DNA of 64,000 bases. Origin: Enterobacter sp. JBIWA008 (GTDB lineage Bacteria; Pseudomonadota; Gammaproteobacteria; Enterobacterales; Enterobacteriaceae). Positions 19,854 to 28,409 of the stretch are shown here, piece after piece (the first letter of the stretch is position 1; the number at the start of each line of letters is the position of its first letter). The position numbers were made by a program, and so were the translations under genes. Under the pieces are notes generated by a model. That model was not told the DNA's origin. It did no database searches and saw only the letters and a list, made by a program, of their open reading frames with translations. The DNA lies in NCBI RefSeq assembly GCF_019968765.1, contig NZ_CP074149.1, forward strand, positions 1,674,001 through 1,738,000. Reading direction: 5' to 3'.

Positions 19854-22571
19854 TCATTTCCCTTTAGTGAGGCTATCGGTGTTCATGGCAGTCGGGCCAG
19901 CAGGAACCGACCGTCCGGCCAGCATCAGCTGTGCCTGCTGCTGGACGGCATCCGGCAGGGCGGAGAAGGTTAACTCCTTACAGGGGATCGACCCGACGTA
20001 ACGCACCACGTCGCGCATACTCTTCACGTTCAGCGCACACTGATAAAACTGCTGCTGACGCACCAGGTAGAGGTTATGCAGCAGGGCGTCGCTTTGGGCG
20101 CTAAACCCGCCGTTGCCAAGGTCGCTCCAGCCGTTCACGTTCAGCGGCACGCCGCCGATAAACGGCGAATGACGCTCGTCGGTTAACTGGCCGAGCCAGG
20201 TGTAGCTTGCGGTGGTTTGCACGTCCCGGCGCAGCAGTTTGCCAGGCACCATAAACAGCGTTCTGCTGCCCGATCCTTGCGTGATTTCACTGCTGGCTCC
20301 TCGTGAGACATCCAGCGATTCGTTAACCGTCAACGTTGTCTGCTGATAGCCCGGCACCGCGAAGAGGGCGCGGCTATTGCCCGGAATATCTGCGCTGCCG
20401 CCGTTATCCAGCGACACGGCCACGCGCGGATCCTGAGCATCTTCCGGCGTGGTCACGTTCACCGCGACGGCGGAAGCAGGGCGACCGTCGCTCCAGCGGC
20501 CCAGCCACAGGCCAGAACGCGACAGCGCAAGGGTCGAGCTGTAGTTGCCGCTGCTGCTCAGCGTATGGCGCCGATCCTGACGATCCCAGGCGTCGCTGAC
20601 GGTAAGACTGCCGTTGCCATATCGCCCGCCCTGGCGCGTATAGGCTGAGGTATTCAGCGAGTCGCTGTTAATGCCCGACGCGCTAAGGCCGTACTCATTT
20701 TCGCCGCGGGCATCGGCATACCAGTTATGCGCCACGCTGTAGCTCAGCTGGTTTTTTTCACGTTGCTGATGCTGCCATGTCGCGCCCAGAGAGGTGTAGC
20801 TTGACGCATCGCCCTGGCGGTTATGCGCCATGGACAGGCTCACGCTCAGGTAGCCGCCTTTATCCCTGCCTTCGCGGGCGTCATCGTTACGCATAAACAG
20901 GTTAATGCTGCTGTTAATGTTCAGGCCATGGGTGCTGAAGGCATTGCTCAGGCCAGCCTGCCAGGCCCGCGTGCGCGAGCGGGTCATATAGACCGATTCC
21001 CACGGCAAACCCGCATCGTGGCGATCGTCACTGTCCGGCAGCTCCCGGCGTGAAACGTACCGGCCTTCGTTGCGGTTATCCGAATACCCCAGGCTCGCAT
21101 ACCAGGCGCCGACCGGGACGGAGAACATCACCGAGAGGGTGCGATAACAGCCGTTCACGGCGTCAAATCCCGCGTTTTGGGTGTTGCAGTTTTCAGCGGA
21201 TAACGCGTTGCGATAGACGCTCAAAGAAAAACCGTCGTTGTAGCTGATTTGCTGAATATTGCCGCGCTGGCCTTCGCTGCCGTAGAGGTAGCTAAACCGG
21301 GTACTCAGCACGCCATCGATCGGGCCCGCGTTGAAGCCCCGGCTCCAGTCGAGCGCGTTCTCCAGGAAACGCTGGTTTTTCTTGAACGTTGCCCCGCTGG
21401 TCAGCGCCAGCGTCGGGGTGACGGGCAGACGAACGCCCGCCTGCGCAACCGCGCGGCGTTCTTCGTTCTGATCGCTATTATCGGTTTCGCCCGCCTGCAG
21501 GAACCACTCGACGCGGTCGAATGGCGTAATGCCGGTTCGGGTAAACGGCACCTGCTCGGTGCGCGTCAGCCGGTTATTTTCATAGATGGAGAGCGTCACG
21601 GTGTAGCTCCCGTCCGGGAATGAGCGCGTGTCCAGGGTTTGCGCCCCGGCATTCAGATAGAAGCTCGCCAGCAGCTGATTGCCCCGGCGGGCGTCGATAC
21701 GCGCGTCATGGGAAAGCAGTACGGTAACAGGGGTTCCCTTCGACTGCTGAACCGGGTTCATCCACGCCCGTGTTGAACCCGTGCGCAGGCCGCGAATTTT
21801 GCCCAGCGGCAGCTGGCTGAGGGTGATATTTCCGCCAGCGTTACTGAACAGATCGCGGGTATCCATCTCGCCTGCCTGGACGTAGTACTGACGCAGGATA
21901 TCCTGGCGGACCCAGGCGTTGTTGACGGTGACCTCCTGCTGCTGCTGGTGCCGTGAACGCTGCCCCAGCCAGGTCCAGTCGAGATTCACATAGCCGTCCT
22001 GGGTGAGCGCCAGCGCGCCGTTGCCCTGCACGGTAGCCGACTGATAATCCCTGTCGGCAACGAAGTTAATGTTTTGTTGATGGATCAGCGCATTTTCGGT
22101 GCCGTGCGTGGGCTGATACCATGCGTTCTCTGCCGTCTGCTTAGGCAGAAATTTCTTGTCCAGGAACAGGTTAATGCGGGCGTTATTCTCGTCATAAATA
22201 ATGGCCGCGCGATCGGTATCGATGTAATCGCAGCCCGCTGCGGAGCCGTTGCTGCTGCAGGCCAGGTTGCCGTTACGGGCAAGCGGAACGGCCAGCGCGG
22301 CAGAGACGGTGGCAACGAGGGATGGGGCGTCATTAAACCGGCGTTTGATGGCCGCTACCACGGTCTCAGGTGTGACAAAGCTCACCGTTTCAAGCGTGAT
22401 ATCCGTTTCAAAAAGGCCCAGCGATTCGCCGTAGAGGTTCACCTCTGTCCACAGGCGCTGCGTCTTTGCCAGATCTTCAAAACCTGGTGGGACGGCCAGC
22501 CCGGCGCAGGCGAGTTGGATGGAAGCGGGTAACAAAGCAACAAAGAGGAGAGTATTTCTGTGAAACGCCAT
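19854..22571 (-). CDS. CfaC-like outer-membrane usher
   Basis: A 905-residue usher of the alternate chaperone-usher class. The signal peptide MAFHRNTLLFVALLPASIQLACA is followed by an N-terminal region binding chaperone-subunit complexes. A long beta-barrel follows with many alternating aromatic strands (e.g. WTWLGQRSRHQQQQEVTVNN, GAWYASLGYSDNRNEGRYVS). It contains cysteine pairs at CSSNGSAAGC and CNTQNAGFDAVNGC. FimD-type signatures are not obvious, whereas order and partner genes match CfaC/CooC/TcfC. It forms the pore through which the pilus is assembled. Confidence 0.82.
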   Translation of the reverse strand: MAFHRNTLLFVALLPASIQLACAGLAVPPGFEDLAKTQRLWTEVNLYGESLGLFETDITLETVSFVTPETVVAAIKRRFNDAPSLVATVSAALAVPLARNGNLACSSNGSAAGCDYIDTDRAAIIYDENNARINLFLDKKFLPKQTAENAWYQPTHGTENALIHQQNINFVADRDYQSATVQGNGALALTQDGYVNLDWTWLGQRSRHQQQQEVTVNNAWVRQDILRQYYVQAGEMDTRDLFSNAGGNITLSQLPLGKIRGLRTGSTRAWMNPVQQSKGTPVTVLLSHDARIDARRGNQLLASFYLNAGAQTLDTRSFPDGSYTVTLSIYENNRLTRTEQVPFTRTGITPFDRVEWFLQAGETDNSDQNEERRAVAQAGVRLPVTPTLALTSGATFKKNQRFLENALDWSRGFNAGPIDGVLSTRFSYLYGSEGQRGNIQQISYNDGFSLSVYRNALSAENCNTQNAGFDAVNGCYRTLSVMFSVPVGAWYASLGYSDNRNEGRYVSRRELPDSDDRHDAGLPWESVYMTRSRTRAWQAGLSNAFSTHGLNINSSINLFMRNDDAREGRDKGGYLSVSLSMAHNRQGDASSYTSLGATWQHQQREKNQLSYSVAHNWYADARGENEYGLSASGINSDSLNTSAYTRQGGRYGNGSLTVSDAWDRQDRRHTLSSSGNYSSTLALSRSGLWLGRWSDGRPASAVAVNVTTPEDAQDPRVAVSLDNGGSADIPGNSRALFAVPGYQQTTLTVNESLDVSRGASSEITQGSGSRTLFMVPGKLLRRDVQTTASYTWLGQLTDERHSPFIGGVPLNVNGWSDLGNGGFSAQSDALLHNLYLVRQQQFYQCALNVKSMRDVVRYVGSIPCKELTFSALPDAVQQQAQLMLAGRSVPAGPTAMNTDSLTKGK

Positions 22572-22594
22572 GAACGAGCCTCGACATCATCCTG

Positions 22595-22622
22595 ACGTCA
22601 GAGGGTGGGCACCCTCTGACGT
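22595..22622. other. Perfect stem-loop between pilin and usher genes
   Basis: ACGTCAGAGGGTG at 22595-22607 pairs with CACCCTCTGACGT at 22610-22622, a 13-bp perfect stem with a two-base loop. No long U tract follows on the minus strand. Its place directly after the major pilin gene suggests mRNA stabilisation and partial transcription stop, giving much more pilin than usher. Confidence 0.75.
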
Positions 22623-22643
22623 TATTCCTTAGGTGCTGTGGTG

Positions 22644-23150
22644 TTACGCACCGCCTTCCGTGGTCGTCGCCTGCGTCAGCATCAGGCTGACAACGCCGCT
22701 GTACTGACCGGTTTTCAGAATGCCTTTGGTGGTCTGGGAAATGGTCAGCGGCAGTACCGCAGAACCGTTTTCAATGCTCCCCGGGAACAGTTCGGTACCG
22801 GTGTATTCAACATCTGCGGTAGAGAGGGTTTTATCGCCCAGCTTCACCGTCATAGGGATGGTTTCAGCACCGTCGGCATTCGCCAGCTTCGCGGCGCTCA
22901 CCAGACGGACTTTCACATTGCTGGTGGCGGAGTTAGACCACACCTTGGTATTCAGACGGTAGCTTTCCAGACCGCGGCCAGGCAGGTACTGCATATCGAT
23001 GCTTGCCGGCAGCGGCGTGTTATCGGCCTGAGTCATATCCAGCTGTGAATCAACGCTGGCGTTGACGGTAATATCTTTTTGAATCGCCAGCGCGCTAACG
23101 GACGTGGTCATCGCGGCAACAATCATCAGAGGTTTAAAGTACTTACGCAT
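22644..23150 (-). CDS. CfaB-like major fimbrial subunit
   Basis: A 168-residue pilin: signal peptide MRKYFKPLMIVAAMTTSVSALA, mature protein starting IQKDITVNASVDSQLDMTQAD. This closely follows the CFA/I CfaB pattern (VEKNITVTASVDPVIDLLQAD), with LESYRLNTKVWSN and GQYSGVVSLMLTQ matching the CfaB ESYRVMTQV and GNYSGVVSLVMT segments. No cysteines are present in the mature part, as in class 5 pilins. The start follows GGAGATATCA; a longer in-frame ATG is rejected. It polymerises by donor-strand exchange. Confidence 0.87.
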   Translation of the reverse strand: MRKYFKPLMIVAAMTTSVSALAIQKDITVNASVDSQLDMTQADNTPLPASIDMQYLPGRGLESYRLNTKVWSNSATSNVKVRLVSAAKLANADGAETIPMTVKLGDKTLSTADVEYTGTELFPGSIENGSAVLPLTISQTTKGILKTGQYSGVVSLMLTQATTTEGGA

Positions 23151-23225
23151 TGATATCTCCATATTTACAAATGAGCACCCTGGCTCTTTAATCAAACCCT
23201 GTGGGGTTTTTACGGTGACGTCGTG

Positions 23226-23969
23226 TTATTGCACGACGGGTAAATCAGCTTCTTCAGCGCTTTTATTCAGCCAGTTGAAGTAGCGGAATTTATATTTCTG
23301 GCCTTGTACCTTCGTGAGCGTTTTTAATTTCCGTTCGGTGTCCGGATAAATCGTCGCGTCTTCTTTAATCCATCTACACGATGAATCCGCATCACAAACA
23401 CCGATCTCCCTGAGCGGCACGCGCAACGTGCCGTTGTTTTTTAACGTTCCCCTGAGAGGGTCAATCGTCAGTGAAACCACGCTTTTTTCCGGTGCGAGAT
23501 GGATCAGGGCGCCCCAGATCACATTGACGCCCAGTCTTGCCGTCGCCGCAGGGCTTTCTGCCTTGCCCGGAATAATGCTGTCAGGCTGCTTTACGCCTTC
23601 AAAATAGACGCGCCAGGTCGTCTCTTTTTCCGGTGGTGCAAGCGATACCAGGCGAACCACGCGCATTGCGCCTGCCGCAAGGGCGAATTTTTCCGGTGTG
23701 ACAACAACGCCACCTTCTTTCCACGAGGCCACATCAATCTCTTTTTCCAGGGGCGTGCCGGGATTAAGAATTTTCTTTTGCTTCACCCGAATGAACTGAA
23801 TATCATCGCTCTTCGACGCCACGCTAATTTGCGCTGTTCCGGAGCTATCTACATTAAGTTCCATCGGATACACGCTCATATTGGCCAATGATATTTCTGA
23901 GAAAAATGTCATTGACAGTACGGCTGCGTAAAACGCATATGGACCTTTTTTTACTTTTTTTATTTTCAA
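23226..23969 (-). CDS. CfaA-like periplasmic pilus chaperone
   Basis: A 247-residue exported chaperone of the alternate chaperone-usher class. The basic N-terminus MKIKKVKKGPYAFYAAVLSM is followed by a signal core. NMSVYPMELNVDSSG resembles the first strand of PapD-like chaperones, and AAGAMRVVRLVSLAPPEKETTWRVYFE is the conserved G1/subunit-binding region. It heads the operon; the pilin gene starts 75 nt downstream. It stabilises pilin and adhesin subunits in the periplasm before the usher. Confidence 0.83.
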   Translation of the reverse strand: MKIKKVKKGPYAFYAAVLSMTFFSEISLANMSVYPMELNVDSSGTAQISVASKSDDIQFIRVKQKKILNPGTPLEKEIDVASWKEGGVVVTPEKFALAAGAMRVVRLVSLAPPEKETTWRVYFEGVKQPDSIIPGKAESPAATARLGVNVIWGALIHLAPEKSVVSLTIDPLRGTLKNNGTLRVPLREIGVCDADSSCRWIKEDATIYPDTERKLKTLTKVQGQKYKFRYFNWLNKSAEEADLPVVQ

Positions 23970-24275
23970 CGTCTGCCTGCTCTGGTTACTTAACTAAGGG
24001 TTATTACCAGTGGCCATGAGCATATGAATCGCTTCAGGGCAGGGAAACTTTAACCAGAACAGCGTCTTGTGAAAATTTGTATTAATTAACTCGATGTAAA
24101 CAGTTTTTTGTCCTGTTTTTCTGGTCTAAAGCATGTATAGTTAATATGAAATGCCACTTTAGTGAACATAGAAAAAAAACACACCTGCTCAAAATATGAA
24201 CAAATCAGGGCTGTTTTTGTGTCTGTCGTACTTTCGGGTCGAACAAAGACAGGTGGCATAACCTGAGAACTGAAG
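23970..24275. promoter_or_regulatory. Divergent control region of the fimbrial operon and the MarT-like regulator
   Basis: A 306-nt AT-rich gap with no credible gene. It must hold the promoter of the fimbrial operon (leftward) and that of the membrane regulator (rightward). A T-rich stretch (TGTAAACAGTTTTTTGTCCTG near 24095) and an A8 run (24173-24180) fit the curved, H-NS-prone DNA often found at fimbrial promoters. I could not assign -10/-35 elements securely. Confidence 0.5.
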
Positions 24276-25037
24276 ATGTTATTTATATTCAACAATTCGT
24301 TATTATTTAATCATGAAGCGCATACCATCGGACTGGTAGGCCAGTCGGAGTCAGCATTAACCCTCTCAGCTCCCGCCGTCCGTCTGTTACAGGAATTTGT
24401 ACGAAATAACGGATGCGATCTCAGCCGCGAGGAGTTAATCACTCGCGTCTGGGAAGCATATGGTTTTACGCCGTCAGGCAATAACCTTAATAAAGCGGTG
24501 AGTGAGCTTCGTAAGAGTTTTCACGCTTTGGGTGAGCGTCAGGATATGATTGTCACCTTGCCGCGCGTGGGTTTTCGTTTCGATGCAGATGTCATTAGCT
24601 ACCCGAAGCAGCTCTCCAGCACGCCAGAGCCTTCCCCCATTCCTGTAAATATCAACGCGTCACTAAAAAGGAATTATGTGCATCTTGCTGGATGGGCGGG
24701 TCTCTTTGTGCTCACTGCGGCTGCAATCGCGATGGGAGTGTCATTGTGTCGCTTTCAGGGCATCACAGCCCCCGTTGAATTAAAAGCCATTAACGAAAAA
24801 ATCGGGGGGTGTAAATTCTGGTTTATCAACGAACAGGATCGGCCATTAAAGATGTCAAAAATAGCCAGATTGCTCGATGCGAATAATGTCATGTGCCAGC
24901 AGGATGAGTACGATATTTATTATTTTAGTGAACGACTTACACTTTCTGCTGCAGATGAAATTTTTATCGGTGCCTGTCCGGTAAACGATAGCCGCCCATG
25001 TAAAAGTATTCGTTATAAAAGTGGGCCAGAAGAATGA
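24276..25037 (+). CDS. ToxR/CadC/MarT-like membrane-bound transcriptional regulator
   Basis: A 253-residue protein: an N-terminal OmpR/PhoB-type winged helix (about residues 20-105, with REELITRVWEAYGF, NLNKAVSELRKSF and VTLPRVGFRFDA), a linker, one membrane segment at about 135-158 (VHLAGWAGLFVLTAAAIAMG), and a short periplasmic domain with cysteines. This is the ToxR/CadC architecture, with DNA binding in the cytosol and sensing in the periplasm. It is divergent from the fimbrial operon and overlaps the next gene by 4 nt. Control of the fimbria is inferred from position. Confidence 0.85.
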   Translation: MLFIFNNSLLFNHEAHTIGLVGQSESALTLSAPAVRLLQEFVRNNGCDLSREELITRVWEAYGFTPSGNNLNKAVSELRKSFHALGERQDMIVTLPRVGFRFDADVISYPKQLSSTPEPSPIPVNINASLKRNYVHLAGWAGLFVLTAAAIAMGVSLCRFQGITAPVELKAINEKIGGCKFWFINEQDRPLKMSKIARLLDANNVMCQQDEYDIYYFSERLTLSAADEIFIGACPVNDSRPCKSIRYKSGPEE

Positions 25038-25510
25038 AAATAAAACTTCTGTTCGGTCTCGGTGGGGTTGTTGTGGGAAGCATTATGGCAGTGGCTTTCT
25101 CCCCTTCCGGCAGTGATACGCAAGATGTGCTGGTCTGCACCACCGAATTTAATTTTACCCGTAATGAGGGAAAGCCAAGCGAAGTGAAAGTAAATGCTAT
25201 TGCTCAGTTCTACGTCCATGTAGACGGTACTGGCGTAACGACCTATAAAGGCGCGTCAATGGCGAAAGGAGCAGAGATGATTGTTGATCGCGACGTGAAT
25301 TTTACGTGGGAGCGGCGGATGAACGACCATGTCATTATGTTGACCTATAAGAATACTTTGCGTCGGCATAATGACAATACGCCCGATGCGCTGTGGGGAA
25401 GTTTTGCGCGGCCGGGCGCGCGTTACTATATCACGCTGTCCAAACTTTCCTCTTCCGTGTGGATGATTCAGGATCGGCTCTATCCCACCTACATTTGCCG
25501 TGAAGATTAA
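25034..25510 (+). CDS. FidL-like membrane protein, probable partner of the ToxR-like regulator
   Basis: A 158-residue protein with an N-terminal membrane segment (LLFGLGGVVVGSIMAVAF) and a periplasmic domain with conserved-looking aromatic pairs and cysteines (VLVCTTEFNF, PTYICRED). It overlaps the regulator gene by ATGA, indicating coupling. In Salmonella the marT-fidL pair has this layout, and ToxR-ToxS is the functional parallel, so a role stabilising or tuning the regulator is likely. Direct evidence for the function is absent. Confidence 0.72.
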   Translation: MKIKLLFGLGGVVVGSIMAVAFSPSGSDTQDVLVCTTEFNFTRNEGKPSEVKVNAIAQFYVHVDGTGVTTYKGASMAKGAEMIVDRDVNFTWERRMNDHVIMLTYKNTLRRHNDNTPDALWGSFARPGARYYITLSKLSSSVWMIQDRLYPTYICRED

Positions 25511-25514
25511 GGCA

Positions 25515-25552
25515 CAAAAAAAGGAGAATGCCGGGGGCGTTCTCCTTTTTGT
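25515..25552. terminator. Bidirectional terminator between the FidL-like gene and yccA
   Basis: AAAAAAAGGAGAA pairs with TTCTCCTTTTT across a GC-rich loop (TGCCGGGGGCG). T and A runs flank both sides. Confidence 0.88.
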
Positions 25553-25566
25553 TTCAGCAGGTCAGC

Positions 25567-26226
25567 TTAATCGCGGCTGGCGAAGCCCAGGATGCTCAAC
25601 AGGCTGACGAAGATGTTGTACAGCGACACGTACAGGCTCACGGTGGCGCGAATATAGTTCGTCTCACCGCCGCGAATAATGTTGCTGGTTTCAAACAGGA
25701 TCGCGCCGGAAGAAATCAGAATAAACACGGCGCTGATCGCCAGGTGCAGGGCAGGCAGCTGCAGGAAGATGTTTGCCACCATGCCCACCAGCACCACCAC
25801 GACACCCGCCATCAGCATGCCGCCGAGGAAGGACATGTCCTTACGGGTGGTCAGCACATAGGCCGAACAGCAGAAGAACACCAGTGCGGTACCGCCCAGC
25901 GCCATACCGATAAGATCGCCCATGCCGGCAGACAAATACGCATTCAGCATCGGTCCCAGGATGTAGCCCAGGAAGCCGGTGAAGGCAAACGCCGACAGGA
26001 TACCGACCGGTTTGTCAGCGGTTTTGTAGGTCAGGAACATCAGACCATACATACCCACCAGCGTCAGGATCAGCCCCGGAGAGGGCAGCATCAGCACGGT
26101 GCTGGCGGTGGCAGTGATCGCCGAGAATGCCAGCGTCAGGCTGAGCATGAAATAGGTATTGCGCAGCACCTTGTGGGTGCTGAGTAGCGATGTGCGGTCG
26201 CGTGAAGAAGTAATTATACGATCCAT
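25567..26226 (-). CDS. yccA: YccA, BAX-inhibitor-1 family membrane protein
   Basis: A 219-residue protein with seven predicted membrane segments beginning near [17 protein letters not shown]. In E. coli it binds FtsH-HflKC and slows degradation of jammed SecY. The start [25 protein letters not shown] matches E. coli YccA. A CpxR-type box lies 70 nt upstream, consistent with envelope-stress control. Confidence 0.95.
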   Translation of the reverse strand: MDRIITSSRDRTSLLSTHKVLRNTYFMLSLTLAFSAITATASTVLMLPSPGLILTLVGMYGLMFLTYKTADKPVGILSAFAFTGFLGYILGPMLNAYLSAGMGDLIGMALGGTALVFFCCSAYVLTTRKDMSFLGGMLMAGVVVVLVGMVANIFLQLPALHLAISAVFILISSGAILFETSNIIRGGETNYIRATVSLYVSLYNIFVSLLSILGFASRD

Positions 26227-26295
26227 GAGTCACTCTCTTATGACAGATGTAATTAGTGGAAAGAATAGGAAACGACACGCTAGTCTCAAAGTGGT

Positions 26296-26310
26296 TTTAC
26301 CCATCTTTAC
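26296..26310 (-). promoter_or_regulatory. Candidate CpxR box upstream of yccA
   Basis: On the minus strand: GTAAA-GATGG-GTAAA, an exact match to the GTAAA-N5-GTAAA consensus, 70 nt before the yccA start. yccA is a known Cpx target in E. coli. Confidence 0.75.
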
Positions 26311-26495
26311 TCAGCACGTTATCGCAGGAGGTGGTTGTTTCTCCTGCAGAAGTCCGTTTCACCAGTATGAACAGCGGTTTGCGACAATTTACCAGATCAA
26401 GCTCTTATAGGTTACTGAAAAATATTGCGTTATTACCGTTCGGGCGCTAAGAGTTATTTCCGGATCGTCATAAAACAGACTATAAGGCGAAGGAA

Positions 26496-28124
26496 ATGAA
26501 ACCACAAACACGCACTCACTTTACGCTCTCTTTGTTAACCGCAGGGATCCTGTGCGCAGGCACGGCAGCCTGGGCGGCTAACGTGCCGGCAGGAACCGCG
26601 CTGGCAGACAAACAGGAACTGGTCAGAAACAACGGCAGTGAACCGGCTTCGCTCGACCCGCATAAAGTCGAAAGCGATGTCGAATTCAATATTATCAGTG
26701 ATTTATTCGAAGGCCTGGTAAGCGTCTCCCCGACAGGAGAAGTCCAACCCCGACTGGCGGAAAAATGGGAGAACAAGGACAACACCGTCTGGACGTTCCA
26801 TTTGCGTCCGGGCATCACCTGGAGCGACGGCACGGCGATTACCGCTGAGGATGTGGTCTGGAGCTGGCAGCGCCTGCTCGACCCGAAAACGGCTTCGCCA
26901 TATGCGAGCTATCCGGGCAACATGCATATCGTCAACGCGGCCGATATTGCTCAGGGGAAAAAAGCGCCCGATACGCTGGGCGTAAAAGCGATTAACGACA
27001 CCACGCTGGAAGTGACGCTCACGCAGCCAAACGCGGCCTTCCTCGCGATGCTGGCACACCCGTCGCTGGTGCCGGTGGATAAAGTGCTGATTGGCCGCTT
27101 CGGCGATAAGTGGACCAAGCCGGAGCATTTCGTCAGCAGCGGGGCGTATAAGCTGTCGCAGTGGGTGGTCAACGAACGCATCGTGGCGGAGCGTAACCCG
27201 CGCTACTGGGATAACGCGCATACCGTGATTAACAAAGTCACCTACCTGCCCATCACGTCCGAGGCCTCGGATGTGAACCGCTATAAGGCGGGCGAAATTG
27301 ATATTGTGTACACGGTGCCGATTAACCAGTTTGCCCAGCTCAAGAAAACCCTGGGCAGCGAGCTGGATGTCTCTCCGCAGCTGGCGACCTATTACTACGA
27401 ATTCAATACCACCCGGCCGCCGTTCAACGACGCCCGCGTGCGTAAGGCGCTGAACATGGCGCTGGATAAAGACATCATTGCCGGAAAAGTATTAGGGCAG
27501 GGGCAGCGCCCGGCGTGGCTCATCAGCCAGCCGGATATTGGCGGCGTGAAGCTACAGAACCCGGATTACGCCAGCTGGCCGCTGGACAAGCGCATCGCGG
27601 AGGCGAAAAAGCTGCTGAACGAGGCCGGATATAACGCCAGCCATCCTCTGAGCTTCAACCTGCTCTACAACACCTCTGAATCGCACCAGCGCATCGCGAT
27701 TGCCGCCAGCTCCATGTGGAAGAAAAACCTCGGGGTGGACGCGAAGCTGCAAAATCAGGAGTGGAAAACCATGCTGGATACTATGCATACCCATAACTTT
27801 GACGCGGTGCGGTACGCGTGGATTGCCGATTACGACGACGCGGCGACCTTCCTGAACAACTTCCGCACGGGCGACAGCGAAAACACCAGCCAGTACAGCA
27901 ATCCGGACTACGATGGGGCGCTGGTGAATGCCGCAAAAGCCAAAACAGCGGAAGAGCGGGGTAAGTTCTACCAGCAGGCGGAAGATCTGCTGGGTCGTGA
28001 TGTACCGGCCATTCCGGTTTATCACTACGTCCGCACGCACCTGGTGAAACCGTGGGTCGGGGGATTTACGCCGGATAAGTTGGGGTACTATTACACGAAA
28101 GACATGTACATCAAAAAACACTAA
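26496..28124 (+). CDS. OppA/MppA-family periplasmic oligopeptide-binding protein
   Basis: A 542-residue extracytoplasmic solute-binding protein of family 5. Signal peptide ends near GTAAWAA; the mature part has LVRNNGSEPASLDPHK, TWSDGTAITAEDVVWSWQRL and the conserved end VKPWVGGFTPDKLGYYYTKD with YIKKH, all typical of OppA. It binds short peptides for an ABC importer. No permease or ATPase genes are near, so it is an orphan that probably delivers to the chromosomal Opp or Dpp membrane components. It is inserted between yccA and serT relative to E. coli. Confidence 0.88.
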   Translation: MKPQTRTHFTLSLLTAGILCAGTAAWAANVPAGTALADKQELVRNNGSEPASLDPHKVESDVEFNIISDLFEGLVSVSPTGEVQPRLAEKWENKDNTVWTFHLRPGITWSDGTAITAEDVVWSWQRLLDPKTASPYASYPGNMHIVNAADIAQGKKAPDTLGVKAINDTTLEVTLTQPNAAFLAMLAHPSLVPVDKVLIGRFGDKWTKPEHFVSSGAYKLSQWVVNERIVAERNPRYWDNAHTVINKVTYLPITSEASDVNRYKAGEIDIVYTVPINQFAQLKKTLGSELDVSPQLATYYYEFNTTRPPFNDARVRKALNMALDKDIIAGKVLGQGQRPAWLISQPDIGGVKLQNPDYASWPLDKRIAEAKKLLNEAGYNASHPLSFNLLYNTSESHQRIAIAASSMWKKNLGVDAKLQNQEWKTMLDTMHTHNFDAVRYAWIADYDDAATFLNNFRTGDSENTSQYSNPDYDGALVNAAKAKTAEERGKFYQQAEDLLGRDVPAIPVYHYVRTHLVKPWVGGFTPDKLGYYYTKDMYIKKH

Positions 28125-28213
28125 GCCTGTGCTGATAAAATCGTCGATGTGTTGTCAGTTCAACCGATTAAACACGTTTTGACTATTTTTACAGCGAACG
28201 ATTGCCGGCACAC

Positions 28214-28242
28214 TTTACAGCACGCGGTGAGGTGTTTATAGT
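28214..28242 (+). promoter_or_regulatory. Promoter of the first tRNA-Ser(UGA) gene
   Basis: -35 TTTACA at 28214-28219, 17-nt spacer, -10 TATAGT at 28237-28242, followed by a GC-containing discriminator (TCGCCTCACT) as in stringently controlled stable-RNA promoters. Confidence 0.82.
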
Positions 28243-28254
28243 TCGCCTCACTCA

Positions 28255-28342
28255 GGAAGTGTGGCCGAGCGGTTGAAGGCACCGGTCTTGAAAACCGGCG
28301 ACCCGAAAGGGTTCCAGAGTTCGAATCTCTGCGCTTCCGCCA
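28255..28342 (+). tRNA. serT: tRNA-Ser (anticodon UGA)
   Basis: An 88-nt class II tRNA with encoded CCA. Acceptor GGAAGTG/CGCTTCC (one U-G pair at position 6), anticodon TGA at 28289-28291, long variable arm GACCCGAAAGGGTTC and T arm around TTCGAAT. It sits at the serT position downstream of yccA. It differs from the copy at 33828-33915 at only three positions. Confidence 0.97.
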
Positions 28343-28346
28343 GATA

Positions 28347-28386
28347 TAAACCCCAGCTTACTCGTTAAGCTGGGGTTTTTCTTTTT
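28347..28386 (+). terminator. Terminator of the first tRNA-Ser gene
   Basis: AACCCCAGCTTA-CTCG-TTAAGCTGGGGTT followed by TTTCTTTTT. It also lies at the 3' end of the convergent hydrolase gene. Confidence 0.9.
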
Positions 28387-28409
28387 GCGCTTATCTGTAA
28401 ACCTGACGT

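Noticed and set aside
25528..26187. 219-codon plus-strand frame opposite yccA
   Set aside because: Extremely Gln/His-rich antisense frame; yccA is conserved.
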